From assembly GCA_040902535.1 (NCBI GenBank), contig JBBDXD010000009.1, positions 104,292-168,291 on the forward strand: a stretch of DNA of 64,000 nucleotides. The letters run 5' to 3'. Within the stretch, counting starts at the first letter, position 1, and each line of letters opens with the position of its first letter. This document shows, piece after piece, positions 7,196 to 16,793 of the stretch. The position numbers were made by a program, and so were the translations under genes. A model generated the notes under the pieces. That model was not told where the DNA came from and did not search any database. It was given only the letters and a program-made list of their open reading frames with translations. Source of the DNA: Dehalococcoidia bacterium (lineage in GTDB: Bacteria > Chloroflexota > Dehalococcoidia > DSTF01 > JACRBR01).

Positions 7196-9901
7196 ATGGA
7201 CGCAGATCAGGTTCGCGAGACATTCATCGACTTCATGGTGCAGCGCGGCCACAAGCCGATTCCCAGCGCGTCGCTGGTTCCGCACGGGGATCCCACGCTC
7301 CTGTTCACCAGCGCCGGCATGGTGCCCTTCAAGCCGTACTTCATGGGTCTCGCCGAGCCGCCGGCGCCGCGCATGGCGACGGTGCAGAAGTGCTTCCGCA
7401 CGACGGATATCGAGGACGTCGGCGACTACAGCCACCTCACATTCTTCGAAATGCTGGGCAATTTCAGCATCGGCGACTACTTCAAGAAAGAAGCGATCGC
7501 TTGGGCCTGGGAACTCCTGACGAAGGGCTTCAAATTCCCCGCCGACAAGCTGCACGTGACGATTTTCACCACGGACGATGAAGCGCACGATCACTGGCGC
7601 GACATCGGCCTGCCGGAAGAGCGCATTTATCGATTCGATGAAGAGTTCAACTACTGGTTTAGCGGCGACGTCGGGCCGTGCGGGCCGAACAGCGAGATAT
7701 TCATCGACCGCGGACCGCGCGAAACGTGCGAGCGCTGCCGCGCTGGAGCGTGTACACCGAACCTGGAGCCCGATTGCGGCCGCTTCCTGGAGATCTGGAA
7801 CCTCGTCTTCATGACGCTCTACCAGCCCGAGGACGGTACGCGCACAGAGTTGCCGCACACGAACATCGACACCGGCTCCGGACTTGAGCGCGTCACGTGC
7901 GCCATACAGGGCAAGGACACGGTCTACCAGACGGACTTGTTCGTGCCCATCCTTGCGCGTATCGAAGCGCTCACAACCACGTCGTATGGCGAAAGCGAAG
8001 CGGCGGATCTGGCGATGCGTATCGTCGCGGATCATGCTCGCGCGGCGACATTCTTGATCACCGACGGCGTCATGCCTTCAAACGACGGGCGCGGCTACGT
8101 CCTGCGTCGCATTTTGCGCCGCGCGGTCTACGTGCTCACGCAGCTCTCGGGGCCGCGGGAAGACACCTTGCTCGACAAGGTCGCAGAGTCCGTGATCGCG
8201 AAGATGGAGCGCGCCTATCCCGATCTCCGGGTTCGGGCGGAATTCGTCAGGCGCCTGCTTGCGACCGAGGAAACGAAGTTCCGGCAGACCATCGAGCGCG
8301 GCCGGGCACATCTTGACGGCGTCATGAAAAACGCAGCTTCCACGAAGATGATCGATGGCAAGCAGGCGTTCGCGCTCTACGACACGTACGGCTACCCGCT
8401 GGAGCTGACGCAGGAGATCGCCGCGCGTGAAGGCTACGCAATCGATGTGGCGGGATTTCAAACCGAGATGAAAGCGCAGCGTGCGCGCGCCCGCGCTGCT
8501 GCCAAATTCGACGTCGAGGCGGACCGGCTCGCGGCGTACACCGAACTGGCGCATATTCGCACGAAGTTCGTCGGATACGACCGCACCGAGCACGAGACGA
8601 CCGTAGCCGGCATCATTGGCGAGCGCGGCGTGCAAGACGCAGTCGAAGCCGGCGACGCCGTCGAGATCGTGCTCATGGAGACGCCCTTCTACGCGGAGGG
8701 CGGCGGCCAGGCCGGTGATACCGGCGTCATCGTCGCGCCGGGCGGGCGTGTCGTTGTGGAGGACACGCAGGCGGCGGCGGAAGGACTCGTCGTGCACCGC
8801 GGTCGCGTCGAGGAGGGGCGTGTCGCCGTAAACGATGCGGTGCGCGCGCTGGTCGACGTCGAAAAGCGGCGCGCGAGCCAGCGCAACCACACCGCGACGC
8901 ATCTGCTGCACGCTGCACTGCGCGAAGTGCTGGGCACGCACGTTGTGCAGTCCGGCTCGCTCGTCGCACCGGACCGCCTGCGGTTCGACTTTACGCACAT
9001 CGAGGCGACGAAACCGGAAGAGCTGATGGCCGTGCAACGCCTGGTGAACGAGAAGGTACGCAGCGACATCGACGTGCACTGGGAGATCCAGAGCTACGAT
9101 GAGGCGCTCAGCGGTGGCGCCATGGCGCTCTTCGGCGAGAAGTATGCCGACGCAGTGCGCGTCGTCGGCATTTGCGAACCCGCCGTACATGAGCACGACG
9201 CTCCTTCGCCGCCCCAGGACCATCGTGGGCAAGAAACCCGCTGCTTCTCGAAGGAGTTATGCGGCGGCACCCATGTCCACCGCACCGGCGAGATCGGGAC
9301 GTTCGTGATCCTCAGCGAAGGCAGCGTCAGTTCAGGCGTGCGGCGCATCGAAGCGGTAACGGGCGCACTCGCCGACGAATACGTCATGGCACTGCAGACC
9401 GGCATGAATGCGCTGGCGCGCCGGCTCAACACAACGCCCAACCAGCTCGAGGAGCGCATCGAAGCGCTGGAGGCCGACCTGGATGCCGAGCGCAAGCGGA
9501 CACAGCAGCTCTCGCGCCAGGCGGGTCGCGCGGAGGTCGATACGCTGATCGAAGCCGTGGAGCGCGTCGATGGCACCTCGCTCGTCGTCGCCCGCGTGCC
9601 TGCCGACAGCGTCGAGGCGATGCGCGAAATGGGCGACCTGCTGCGAGACAAGCTGGGAAGCGCGGTCATCGTGCTGGGGTCGGTGGTCGGTGAGAAGCCG
9701 AGCTTTTTGGCGATGGTGACAAAGGACTTGTCGGGGCGCGTGCACGCGGGCAACCTGATCAAGAGGATGGCACCCGTAGCAGGCGGCGGCGGTGGCGGGC
9801 CTGCCGACATGGCGCAGGGCGGCGGCAAGGATCCGGCAAAGCTCGATGACGCTCTCGGCGTGGCGCGCGACCTTGCGAGGGAGAGCCTCGCCGGGAAGTA
9901 G
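7196..9901 (+). CDS. alaS: alanyl-tRNA synthetase
   Basis: 901 residues. It charges tRNA-Ala. Order: class II catalytic core (GDPTLLFTSAGMVPFKPYF near residue 30), tRNA-recognition domain, editing domain with zinc motif HTATHLLH and CGGTH, then the C-Ala domain. A Gly-rich GGGGGGPADMAQGGG sits near the end. An insertion of about 24 residues, rich in Pro/His/Asp, separates VRVVGI from FSKELCGGTH in the editing site and is longer than usual. The ATG at 7196 gives the family N-terminus MDADQVRETF; the open frame further upstream is not protein-like. ruvX follows directly at base 9902. Confidence 0.97.
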   Translation: MDADQVRETFIDFMVQRGHKPIPSASLVPHGDPTLLFTSAGMVPFKPYFMGLAEPPAPRMATVQKCFRTTDIEDVGDYSHLTFFEMLGNFSIGDYFKKEAIAWAWELLTKGFKFPADKLHVTIFTTDDEAHDHWRDIGLPEERIYRFDEEFNYWFSGDVGPCGPNSEIFIDRGPRETCERCRAGACTPNLEPDCGRFLEIWNLVFMTLYQPEDGTRTELPHTNIDTGSGLERVTCAIQGKDTVYQTDLFVPILARIEALTTTSYGESEAADLAMRIVADHARAATFLITDGVMPSNDGRGYVLRRILRRAVYVLTQLSGPREDTLLDKVAESVIAKMERAYPDLRVRAEFVRRLLATEETKFRQTIERGRAHLDGVMKNAASTKMIDGKQAFALYDTYGYPLELTQEIAAREGYAIDVAGFQTEMKAQRARARAAAKFDVEADRLAAYTELAHIRTKFVGYDRTEHETTVAGIIGERGVQDAVEAGDAVEIVLMETPFYAEGGGQAGDTGVIVAPGGRVVVEDTQAAAEGLVVHRGRVEEGRVAVNDAVRALVDVEKRRASQRNHTATHLLHAALREVLGTHVVQSGSLVAPDRLRFDFTHIEATKPEELMAVQRLVNEKVRSDIDVHWEIQSYDEALSGGAMALFGEKYADAVRVVGICEPAVHEHDAPSPPQDHRGQETRCFSKELCGGTHVHRTGEIGTFVILSEGSVSSGVRRIEAVTGALADEYVMALQTGMNALARRLNTTPNQLEERIEALEADLDAERKRTQQLSRQAGRAEVDTLIEAVERVDGTSLVVARVPADSVEAMREMGDLLRDKLGSAVIVLGSVVGEKPSFLAMVTKDLSGRVHAGNLIKRMAPVAGGGGGGPADMAQGGGKDPAKLDDALGVARDLARESLAGK

Positions 9902-10354
9902 ATGGGGTCCGGCGGGCGGCTGCTCGGGCTGGACGTGGGCGAGCGCCGGATCGGCGTCGCCGTGAGCGAAGGAGCGATCGCGGTGCCCCTGGCAATCATC
10001 GAGCACACGAATCGCGCGAGCGACATCGCCCGCATCGTCGACATCGCGCAGCGCGAGCGTGTCGAGACGATCGTGATCGGCCTTCCGATCAGCCTCTCCG
10101 GCGAGGAGCACGAACAGGCGCGGCTCACGCGTAAGTTCGGCGATCAACTGGCCGAACAGACCCCAGTGCCGGTCACGTTTCACGACGAGCGCTATTCGAG
10201 CGTCCAGGCAGCCGGAGCGACCGATGCGATGTTACCGTCGAAACCAGCACGGCGACCGCGGGTCACGCCCAGGGATCGGCGCCGTCATCTCGACGACCGT
10301 GCGGCGGCGGTGATCTTGCAGTCCTACCTTGATGCGAGGGAGAAGGCGGAGTGA
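9902..10354 (+). CDS. ruvX: Holliday junction resolvase-like / pre-16S rRNA nuclease (YqgF)
   Basis: 150 residues. An RNase H-like fold is indicated by GLDVGERRIGVAVSE at residues 9-23 with the first catalytic Asp, IVIGLPISLSGEE, and the C-terminal LDDRAAAVILQ with the last acidic pair. The family processes the 16S rRNA 5' end and is essential in several bacteria. The start directly abuts the alaS stop, and the stop overlaps the mltG GTG. alaS-ruvX-mltG-aroE is thus one tight operon. Confidence 0.93.
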   Translation: MGSGGRLLGLDVGERRIGVAVSEGAIAVPLAIIEHTNRASDIARIVDIAQRERVETIVIGLPISLSGEEHEQARLTRKFGDQLAEQTPVPVTFHDERYSSVQAAGATDAMLPSKPARRPRVTPRDRRRHLDDRAAAVILQSYLDAREKAE

Positions 10355-11415
10355 CGCAGTATCGGACGGCATGGGCCGCCGTCATCATCATGCTGATCGT
10401 GGTGATCGCGAGCGGGGCGTGGTTGATTTCGCGCACGCCCGGCGCCATCTTCGACGAGGACGACGTGCCGCGTGTCGATGCCATCGAGTCGGGCGGCGAC
10501 CCGTTGCTGTTCACCGTCAACGAGGGCGATAGCGCAGCCGCGATCGGCGACGAACTGGAAGCGCAGGGCATCGTCCGCAGCGCGCTCCTATTCGAGGTGC
10601 TCGTCGCGCTGAACGGCGTCGGCAGCGACCTCGAAGCAGGAGAATACGAACTTGACCGCGGCATGACGGCCATCGAAGTCGTGCACCGGATCGCCGAAGG
10701 CAAGACGGCTTCGCGCGTCCTCACCGTGCCGGAGGGGTTGCGCATCGAAGAGATCGGCGAACTGCTCGAGGTCAACGGGATCACGACGAAGGATGCGTTC
10801 CTCGCCGCGCTCGTGAAATCTGAGTACTCCGAGCCGTTCCTTCAGCAGATCGCGACCGATGACCTCCAGGGCTACGTCTTTCCCGCCGGATACGAGTTCG
10901 GCCGATCCACGACGGCCGAACAGGTCGCCGCAACGATGCTCCGCGGGTTCCAAACCAACGTCTTCGATGAAGTGAGCCGCGAAGGCCAGGCTATGACGTT
11001 TCACGACGTCGTGACGCTCGCATCGATCGTGGAGCGAGAGGCGGCCACCGCCGAAGAGCGCCCGATCATCGCCAGCGTGTTCCTCAACCGCCTGCGCCTG
11101 GGCATTCCGCTGCAGGCCGACCCGACGGTGCAGTTCGCCGTCGCTGCAGATCCGGCGAGCGTCGAACAGTACGGGTACTGGAAGCGCGAACTTACGCTCG
11201 ACGACCTTAAGATCGATTCTCCCTACAATACGTACGTGTACGGCGGCCTTCCCCCGGGCCCGATCGCGAACCCCGGGCTCGACTCCGTACTGGCGGTCAT
11301 ACGTCCTGCGAGCACCGAGTACCTCTTCTTCGTCGCGAAGGCCGATGACGGCACGCACGTCTTCGCCGAGACGCTGGAGGAACACGAAGCCAACGTCCAG
11401 ATGTATCAGCGCTAG
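10351..11415 (+). CDS. mltG: endolytic murein transglycosylase MltG (YceG-like)
   Basis: 354 residues. A single membrane helix (about 8-28) anchors the protein. A LysM-like segment follows (FTVNEGDSAAAIGDEL), then the YceG domain with the catalytic Glu in ASIVEREAATAEERP and the motif GIPLQADPTVQFA. MltG cleaves nascent glycan strands and terminates their polymerisation. The GTG start at 10351 overlaps the ruvX stop by four bases, indicating translational coupling. The C-terminal AVIRPASTEYLFFVA is typical of the family. Confidence 0.95.
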   Translation: MTQYRTAWAAVIIMLIVVIASGAWLISRTPGAIFDEDDVPRVDAIESGGDPLLFTVNEGDSAAAIGDELEAQGIVRSALLFEVLVALNGVGSDLEAGEYELDRGMTAIEVVHRIAEGKTASRVLTVPEGLRIEEIGELLEVNGITTKDAFLAALVKSEYSEPFLQQIATDDLQGYVFPAGYEFGRSTTAEQVAATMLRGFQTNVFDEVSREGQAMTFHDVVTLASIVEREAATAEERPIIASVFLNRLRLGIPLQADPTVQFAVAADPASVEQYGYWKRELTLDDLKIDSPYNTYVYGGLPPGPIANPGLDSVLAVIRPASTEYLFFVAKADDGTHVFAETLEEHEANVQMYQR

Positions 11416-11428
11416 GGGAGCCAGCAAC

Positions 11429-12289
11429 GTGACGAAGCGCGCGGGGGTCATCGGTCACCCGGTCGGGCATTCGATCAGCCCGTCCGTCTACGGCGCCGCA
11501 TTCAAGGCCGCGGGCATCGACGCCACCTACGAGGCGTGGGACACGCCGCCCGATACGCTTGAAGGGCGCGTAAACGCGCTTCGCGGTTCCGACTTTTATG
11601 GCGCGAACGTAACGATCCCGCACAAGGTCGCGATCGGGCAGTTCCTCGATGGCATGAGCGACGTCGCGACGAAGTCCGGCGCCGTCAACGCGGTGGTCCA
11701 CGACGGCGACCGGCTCATCGGAGACAACACGGATGTCACCGGCTTTGCGCGCTCCCTGCGAGAGGATGCGGGCTTCGACGCAAAGGGCAAGCGTGCGATG
11801 CTGCTCGGATCGGGTGGCGCTGCTCGAGCCGTGGCGCTCGCGCTGATCGAAGCGCATGCGTCTGTGGTCTACGTCGTAGGTCGCCAGCCCAAGAAGATCG
11901 ACCGCCTCGTGCTCGACCTCAAGCCGCTCACGCCTACGGGCACTACCGTGAGCTGGGCGTACTGGGGCGACGGTTCTTACCTCAACATGCTCGGCGGCGA
12001 AGCCGACCTCGTCGTCAACTGCACGCCCGTCGGCATGAGCGAGACGGACACCGCAGGGGAGAGCCCCGTACCCGCTGACCTGATGCAGCCGAAGACGCTC
12101 TTTTTCGACCTTGTCTATAACCCTGTCGAGACGCCGTTCGTTGCCGCTGCAAAGTCGCGCGGCGCAAGGGCGTGTTCCGGTATGGGGATGCTCGTCTACC
12201 AGGCGGCCGAAACGTTCAAGCTCTGGACAGGACAGACCGCCGATACAAACGCGATGTTCGCAGCCGCCAGGACCTCGCTCGGCGCCTGA
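11429..12289 (+). CDS. aroE: shikimate 5-dehydrogenase
   Basis: 286 residues. It reduces 3-dehydroshikimate to shikimate with NADPH. GHPVGHSISPSVY opens the substrate domain, GANVTIPHK carries the catalytic Lys, and MLLGSGGAARAVALAL is the NADP-binding loop. VNCTPVGM and the C-terminal GMGMLVYQAAETF are also conserved. The GTG start at 11429 lies about nine bases after GGGGAG and yields the expected N-terminus MTKRAGVIGHP. It follows mltG by 13 bases. Confidence 0.96.
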   Translation: MTKRAGVIGHPVGHSISPSVYGAAFKAAGIDATYEAWDTPPDTLEGRVNALRGSDFYGANVTIPHKVAIGQFLDGMSDVATKSGAVNAVVHDGDRLIGDNTDVTGFARSLREDAGFDAKGKRAMLLGSGGAARAVALALIEAHASVVYVVGRQPKKIDRLVLDLKPLTPTGTTVSWAYWGDGSYLNMLGGEADLVVNCTPVGMSETDTAGESPVPADLMQPKTLFFDLVYNPVETPFVAAAKSRGARACSGMGMLVYQAAETFKLWTGQTADTNAMFAAARTSLGA

Positions 12290-12303
12290 CTCCCCGCTCG
12301 GGG

Positions 12304-12309
12304 CATAAT
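12304..12309 (+). promoter_or_regulatory. putative leaderless -10 element
   Basis: CATAAT ends 6 bases before the ATG at 12316, just after the aroE stop. This would give an internal leaderless promoter within the aro cluster. Confidence 0.4.
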
Positions 12310-12315
12310 GGACGC

Positions 12316-13008
12316 ATGAATCTGCCGGTCGTGCTCGCCGTCTCGGACTGGGGTCTCGCGTTTGGCAGTATCCTCGTGCTCCTGTTGTTCCTGGTCATCG
12401 GGTACGTCGTCGTCCAGGGGACGCGCGTGCAACTCGCCTGGCGTCAGCGCGTCGACGAGGGCGACGTCGACGCGATTCAGACGCTCGTCGGAGACGAGGT
12501 GGCGCGATGGAAGGCGGCTCGCATGCCGAAGGGCATGGAGCCTTCGGTCTGGCACGGCGTGCAGGGTGCGGAACTGCTCGAGGTGACGCCCGACAGCTTC
12601 CGGCTCAGCGCCTCGGCCGAAGGTCAATACGCCCTCGCCAGCGGCGAACGGCGCCAGGTGAGCAGCGCCTTGCGTGAAGGCATGAAGCTCACCGCCCAGC
12701 TCGCCGACATGGCGTTCTACGATATCCCCAACGTGATGCTGCCGTACGTCCAGATCGACATTTACAGCACCTTCCGCGACGAGCACGGATCTTCCCAGCA
12801 GTGCATTCTCTCGACACTCGCGGAACGCAGCGTTGCCGCGGAACTCGAATGGGACAGCATGGATGCGGAAGAGGTCGTGCGAGCGTTCGGCGGGCGGTAC
12901 GCTCTCGATGATCGGGGCAACCCGCTTCCCATCCAGCCGGACAAGCCACGGACGAACGGCATTCCGTCGGCGTTTTATGAGCCCGGCGACAGCAAGGTCG
13001 AGGACTGA
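12316..13008 (+). CDS. unknown membrane-anchored protein in the aro cluster
   Basis: 230 residues. One strong hydrophobic helix (about 13-36, SILVLLLFLVIGYVVVQGT) is followed by a soluble, mixed alpha/beta cytoplasmic or periplasmic domain without motifs I recognise. The end is proline-rich. It sits between aroE and aroC, 26 bases after aroE, and its TGA is followed at once by the aroC GTG. That makes a role tied to the shikimate genes possible but unproven. No Shine-Dalgarno is visible; CATAAT six bases upstream suggests leaderless translation. Confidence 0.75.
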   Translation: MNLPVVLAVSDWGLAFGSILVLLLFLVIGYVVVQGTRVQLAWRQRVDEGDVDAIQTLVGDEVARWKAARMPKGMEPSVWHGVQGAELLEVTPDSFRLSASAEGQYALASGERRQVSSALREGMKLTAQLADMAFYDIPNVMLPYVQIDIYSTFRDEHGSSQQCILSTLAERSVAAELEWDSMDAEEVVRAFGGRYALDDRGNPLPIQPDKPRTNGIPSAFYEPGDSKVED

Positions 13009-14178
13009 GTGCTGCGCTTTCTGACTTCAGGTGAGTCTCACGGCAAGGGCCTGACGACCGTGATCGAAGGCATCCCGGCCGGCCTCGCGCTGTCGGAAGA
13101 CTTCATCGCTGTCGACTTGAAACGGCGACAGGGAGGCTACGGTCGCGGCCGCCGCCAGCGGATCGAGCAGGACCGCGCGGAGATCATGGCGGGCGTCCGG
13201 CACGGCGAGACGCTGGGCAGCCCGATCGCGCTCTTCGTGCAGAACCGCGACTGGGCGAACTGGACCGACGCCATGGCGATTGAGGCGATCGACAAGGAGA
13301 TCGAGAAGGTTACGCGGCTGCGGCCCGGACACGCCGACCTCGCCGGTACGGTCAAGTACGACTTCGACGACGTCCGTCCGATCCTCGAGCGCGCGAGCGC
13401 TCGCGAGACGGCCGCGCGCGTCGCGGTGGGCGGCGTCTGCAAGCGCTTCCTCGAGGAGTTTGGTTTCCGGTTCTACAGCCACACCGTGCAGATTGGCACC
13501 GTCTCGGCCGACGTGCCCGAGGATATTGATTGGGCCGCGGTCGAAGAGTCGCCCGTACGCTGCGCCGACGCGGCCGCCGCCGAGCGCATGGTCGCGGCGA
13601 TTGATGATGCCCGCAACGCCGGCGACACGCTCGGCGGCGTCGTCGAAGGCCGCGTCACTGGCGTACCGATCGGACTCGGCAGTCACATCCAGTGGGATCG
13701 CAAGGTCGATGGCCGTCTTGCGCAGGCGCTCATGAGCATCCACAGCGTCAAGGGAGTCGAGATCGGCGGCGGATTCGGACTCACGCGTCTGACAGGCTCC
13801 AACGTGCACGACGTGATACTGCCGCGCGAACGCTGGACCTCGGGCATGTGGGAGCGGGAAACCAACAACGCCGGCGGTACCGAGGGCGGCATCACCGACG
13901 GCCAGGACATCGTAGTGCGGATCGCGCTCAAGCCAATCGCCACCCTGCCCCGCTCGCTGCCTTCCGCCGACCTCCGCACAGGAGAGGAGATCGCAGCGCA
14001 TTACGAACGCAGCGATGTATGCGTCGTGCCGGCCGCGGGCGTCATCGTGGAGGCGATGTGCGCCATCGTGCTCGCAGGCGCCGCGCTCGAGAAATTCGGC
14101 GGCGACAACATGCGCGAAACACTGCGCAACTTCCGCACGTACCAGGAGACGACCGGACCGCGTGACCTGCGCGAGTGA
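13009..14178 (+). CDS. aroC: chorismate synthase
   Basis: 389 residues. It converts EPSP to chorismate with reduced FMN. FLTSGESHGKGLTTVIEGIP at the start, RRQGGYGRGRRQ, RPGHADLAGTVKY and the later DNNAGGTEGG-like segment (here NNAGGTEGGITDGQD) are the family signatures. The GTG at 13009 immediately follows the stop of the upstream gene. A gap of about 190 bases separates it from aroK, which has its own promoter. Confidence 0.97.
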   Translation: MLRFLTSGESHGKGLTTVIEGIPAGLALSEDFIAVDLKRRQGGYGRGRRQRIEQDRAEIMAGVRHGETLGSPIALFVQNRDWANWTDAMAIEAIDKEIEKVTRLRPGHADLAGTVKYDFDDVRPILERASARETAARVAVGGVCKRFLEEFGFRFYSHTVQIGTVSADVPEDIDWAAVEESPVRCADAAAAERMVAAIDDARNAGDTLGGVVEGRVTGVPIGLGSHIQWDRKVDGRLAQALMSIHSVKGVEIGGGFGLTRLTGSNVHDVILPRERWTSGMWERETNNAGGTEGGITDGQDIVVRIALKPIATLPRSLPSADLRTGEEIAAHYERSDVCVVPAAGVIVEAMCAIVLAGAALEKFGGDNMRETLRNFRTYQETTGPRDLRE

Positions 14179-14358
14179 GAATCAGCCGGCGCGACGGTTC
14201 GCACGCGACGGGTTCGGGGCCGTCACCTGCGCCGGGAACGCCTACCCGACGTAACGCGGGCTCTGGTGCTTACGACGCGTTGTCCTCGGTGGATGGCGCT
14301 CTCGGTTGCCGTTAGTCATCGGCCTCGACAGCCGGACGCCTGACCATCTCCGACCTTG

Positions 14359-14364
14359 TACTCT
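14359..14364 (+). promoter_or_regulatory. leaderless -10 element of aroK
   Basis: TACTCT ends 6 bases before the aroK ATG at 14371. No Shine-Dalgarno sequence is present. Confidence 0.5.
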
Positions 14365-14370
14365 TAGAGC

Positions 14371-14916
14371 ATGAAAGATCAGGTCTGGCTCATTGGATTC
14401 ATGGGTACGGGCAAGTCGCGCGTGTCGCGGCCTCTTGCCGCCGCCCTCGAGTGGGATCGCGTCGACATCGATGCTCTCATTGAGCAGGAAGCGGGGGAAG
14501 GCGTGCGGGCGATCTTCGCCAGGGGCGGAGAGGGCGCATTCCGCGCGCTCGAGGAGAAGACCATTGAGCGCGTCGCCGAGATGTCCAACGTCGTCGTCGC
14601 GACCGGCGGCGGTGCGGTCACTTCCGACGTGAACCGCGAAGCGATGCACAGGCGAGGATTCGTCGTATGTCTGGACGCGCGCGTCCAGACGATCGCCGAT
14701 CGGCTGCTTACGTCGGATGCGCACGTATCGGAACGGCCGCTGCTCAAGGGTGATGACCCGGTTGGGAAGATCTCATCCTTGAAAGCCGAGCGCGAGGCGC
14801 TTTACCGTCAGGCGGACTTCATCGTCCAGACCGATGACATGTCACCCGATCAGATCACGCATCAGATCCTGCTGGCGTTCCGCGAGCAAGCGGCGGTACC
14901 CGGTAGCGCCCCGTGA
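14371..14916 (+). CDS. aroK: shikimate kinase
   Basis: 181 residues. It phosphorylates shikimate. WLIGFMGTGKSRVSRPLA is the P-loop; D34-like DIDALIEQEAG binds shikimate; GGGAV is the conserved Gly-rich turn; RPLL is the lid. The ATG is preceded by TACTCT at leaderless distance. Its TGA overlaps the aroB GTG (GTGA), so the two are translationally coupled. Confidence 0.95.
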   Translation: MKDQVWLIGFMGTGKSRVSRPLAAALEWDRVDIDALIEQEAGEGVRAIFARGGEGAFRALEEKTIERVAEMSNVVVATGGGAVTSDVNREAMHRRGFVVCLDARVQTIADRLLTSDAHVSERPLLKGDDPVGKISSLKAEREALYRQADFIVQTDDMSPDQITHQILLAFREQAAVPGSAP

Positions 14917-15992
14917 TCGAGGTGACGGCAACTGCCGGGCGCTACGCGGTCCACTGTCGCTGGGGAGCGCTGGATGATCTCGGCGCCCTCATGCGCGACG
15001 CCGGGCTTGCAGGCTCGGCGTTCGTCATATCCGACGATTGCGTGGCGCCGTTGTTCGGCGAGCGAGCGCTCGCGTCGCTGCGCGGCGCTGGCTTCGATGC
15101 GGACATCTCGGCGTTCAAGGCCGGCGAAGCAAGCAAGAGCCTCGAAACCGCGCGTGAGATGTACGACTGGCTTATCGAGCGGCGGGCAGAGCGCGGATCG
15201 ACGATCGTGGCGCTGGGCGGAGGCGTCGTCGGTGACCTCGCCGGCTTCGTGGCGGCGACCTATCTGCGTGGCGTGCCGTTCGTGCAAGCCCCCACATCGC
15301 TGCTGGCGATGGTCGATGCATCGATCGGCGGCAAGGTGGGAGTCGATCACCCGCGCGGCAAGAATCTGATCGGTGCGTTCTACCCGCCCCGCCTGGCCGT
15401 GCAGGACACGAGCCTGCTGGCGTCGCTACCTCCCAGGATGCTGCGAGAGGGCTTCGCTGAGGTGATCAAGCACGGGCTGATCATGGACCCGCCGATGCTC
15501 GACGTGCTGGAGCAGGGCGCCGACCGTCTGCTCGCTCTCGAGCCCGAACTGATCACCAACGTCGTCGCGCGGAACGCCGCACTGAAGGGAAGCGTTGTGT
15601 CCGAGGACGAGCGCGAGAGCAGCCGTCGCACCATGCTCAACTACGGCCACACCCTCGGTCACGCCATCGAGGTGGTGACGGGGTACGCGCGCGTGCTGCA
15701 CGGCGAAGCGATTAGCGTCGGCATGATGGCCGCCGCCGAGATCGGACGGCGCCTCGGCATCACGCCGGCGCACGTCGGGCAGCGTCAGGCACGTCTCTTC
15801 GAGCGTTTCGAACTGCCCGTGCGCATGCCGGGCGTCGATGTCGATGCCGTCATCGCTGCGACAGCGCTCGACAAGAAGGTCGCATCGAAAACAGTGCGCT
15901 GGGTGCTGCTCGAAGACTTCGGCCGGCCGATCCTGCGGGCGGACGTACCTGCTGACGTGGTGCGAAGCGCGGTCCAGGAGATTCTTATCTAG
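14913..15992 (+). CDS. aroB: 3-dehydroquinate synthase
   Basis: 359 residues. It converts DAHP to 3-dehydroquinate using NAD+ and a divalent metal. ALGGGVVGDLAGFVAATYLRG holds the NAD-binding glycines. GGKVGVDHPRGKNLIGAFY and EVIKHG are substrate-binding motifs. NYGHTLGHAIE carries two metal-binding His. The GTG start overlaps the aroK stop. aroA is not in the window. Confidence 0.96.
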   Translation: MIEVTATAGRYAVHCRWGALDDLGALMRDAGLAGSAFVISDDCVAPLFGERALASLRGAGFDADISAFKAGEASKSLETAREMYDWLIERRAERGSTIVALGGGVVGDLAGFVAATYLRGVPFVQAPTSLLAMVDASIGGKVGVDHPRGKNLIGAFYPPRLAVQDTSLLASLPPRMLREGFAEVIKHGLIMDPPMLDVLEQGADRLLALEPELITNVVARNAALKGSVVSEDERESSRRTMLNYGHTLGHAIEVVTGYARVLHGEAISVGMMAAAEIGRRLGITPAHVGQRQARLFERFELPVRMPGVDVDAVIAATALDKKVASKTVRWVLLEDFGRPILRADVPADVVRSAVQEILI

Positions 15993-16146
15993 CACTCCTA
16001 CGCGACGGGCCTGGTGTGATCCACCGCGACGCTGCGCCAACGCTCCCTGCATCTTCGCAGCCTCGCAACCTTCGCACGCTCGTGAAGGCGAGCGTTTCGT
16101 TATCCGCCCGTTCCTAGACTGCATGCAGAGCAGAAAGGAGCGCGAC

Positions 16147-16557
16147 GTGGCAGACGAACGGGAACGCGACGTTGAACGCACATCGGATCTGCACAGGCGA
16201 GAGAAGGAAGACATCGAACGCGACGGCCCATCGCCGTACGATGAGGCTTCTCCCCACATGCCGGCCGATCGCGTCATCACGAAGGGCCAGCCCGAAAAGC
16301 CTGGACCGGCCGGCGCAGAACTCGACGCGGTCGATGAGCACGTACCCTCCGACGACGATCTGCTGCAGACTGGCCAGATCGATCGTGGCGGCGAAGTCGT
16401 CTCGGGCGGCACCGGCGGCATGAGCGGCTCGCTCGAAGACGAAGAAGCGCTCGAAGCGAACGACGAGAGCGGCACGCTCGGCGGCGAGGGCCTACACCGC
16501 CGGCTCCAACAGCAGGCGACCGAAGAGGACATGTTGGGCGACGAGGAGGATGGATGA
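16147..16557 (+). CDS. small acidic, probably disordered protein
   Basis: 136 residues, dominated by Asp, Glu, Arg, Gly and Ser, with no hydrophobic core that I can see. The GTG at 16147 lies 6 bases after AAAGGAG, the best ribosome-binding site in the region. Third-position GC is high, as for real genes here. The stop overlaps the next ATG (ATGA), so both small proteins are co-translated. Such charged disordered proteins often bind nucleic acids or act in stress, but nothing here proves a function. Confidence 0.65.
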   Translation: MADERERDVERTSDLHRREKEDIERDGPSPYDEASPHMPADRVITKGQPEKPGPAGAELDAVDEHVPSDDDLLQTGQIDRGGEVVSGGTGGMSGSLEDEEALEANDESGTLGGEGLHRRLQQQATEEDMLGDEEDG

Positions 16558-16793
16558 GCGATCATCACGGGCGGCGCCCGCACGACCGGTCCACCGGCGC
16601 TGTCGATAAAGATCGAGCGGATCCGGGCAGCAAGATGGACCGCGAACTACGCAACACCGATTCCACCGGCGTCAACGATCGTGATCGGCGCGGCATGGGG
16701 CGGCAGGCGGTTGAGCAACAGGAACGAGAGCAGGACTTCGACCAGATCGACCGCGACCTATCGGCGGACAGCGCCGTGGACGACGACAGCTAA
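16554..16793 (+). CDS. small charged, probably disordered protein
   Basis: 79 residues, with more than half Asp, Arg, Glu, Gln, Ser and Gly; the middle is MGRQAVEQQEREQDFDQID. The ATG overlaps the stop of the preceding acidic protein by four bases. The TAA overlaps the tsaD stop from the opposite strand. Composition resembles its neighbour, suggesting a pair made in fixed ratio. No known family is recognised. Confidence 0.6.
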   Translation: MSDHHGRRPHDRSTGAVDKDRADPGSKMDRELRNTDSTGVNDRDRRGMGRQAVEQQEREQDFDQIDRDLSADSAVDDDS

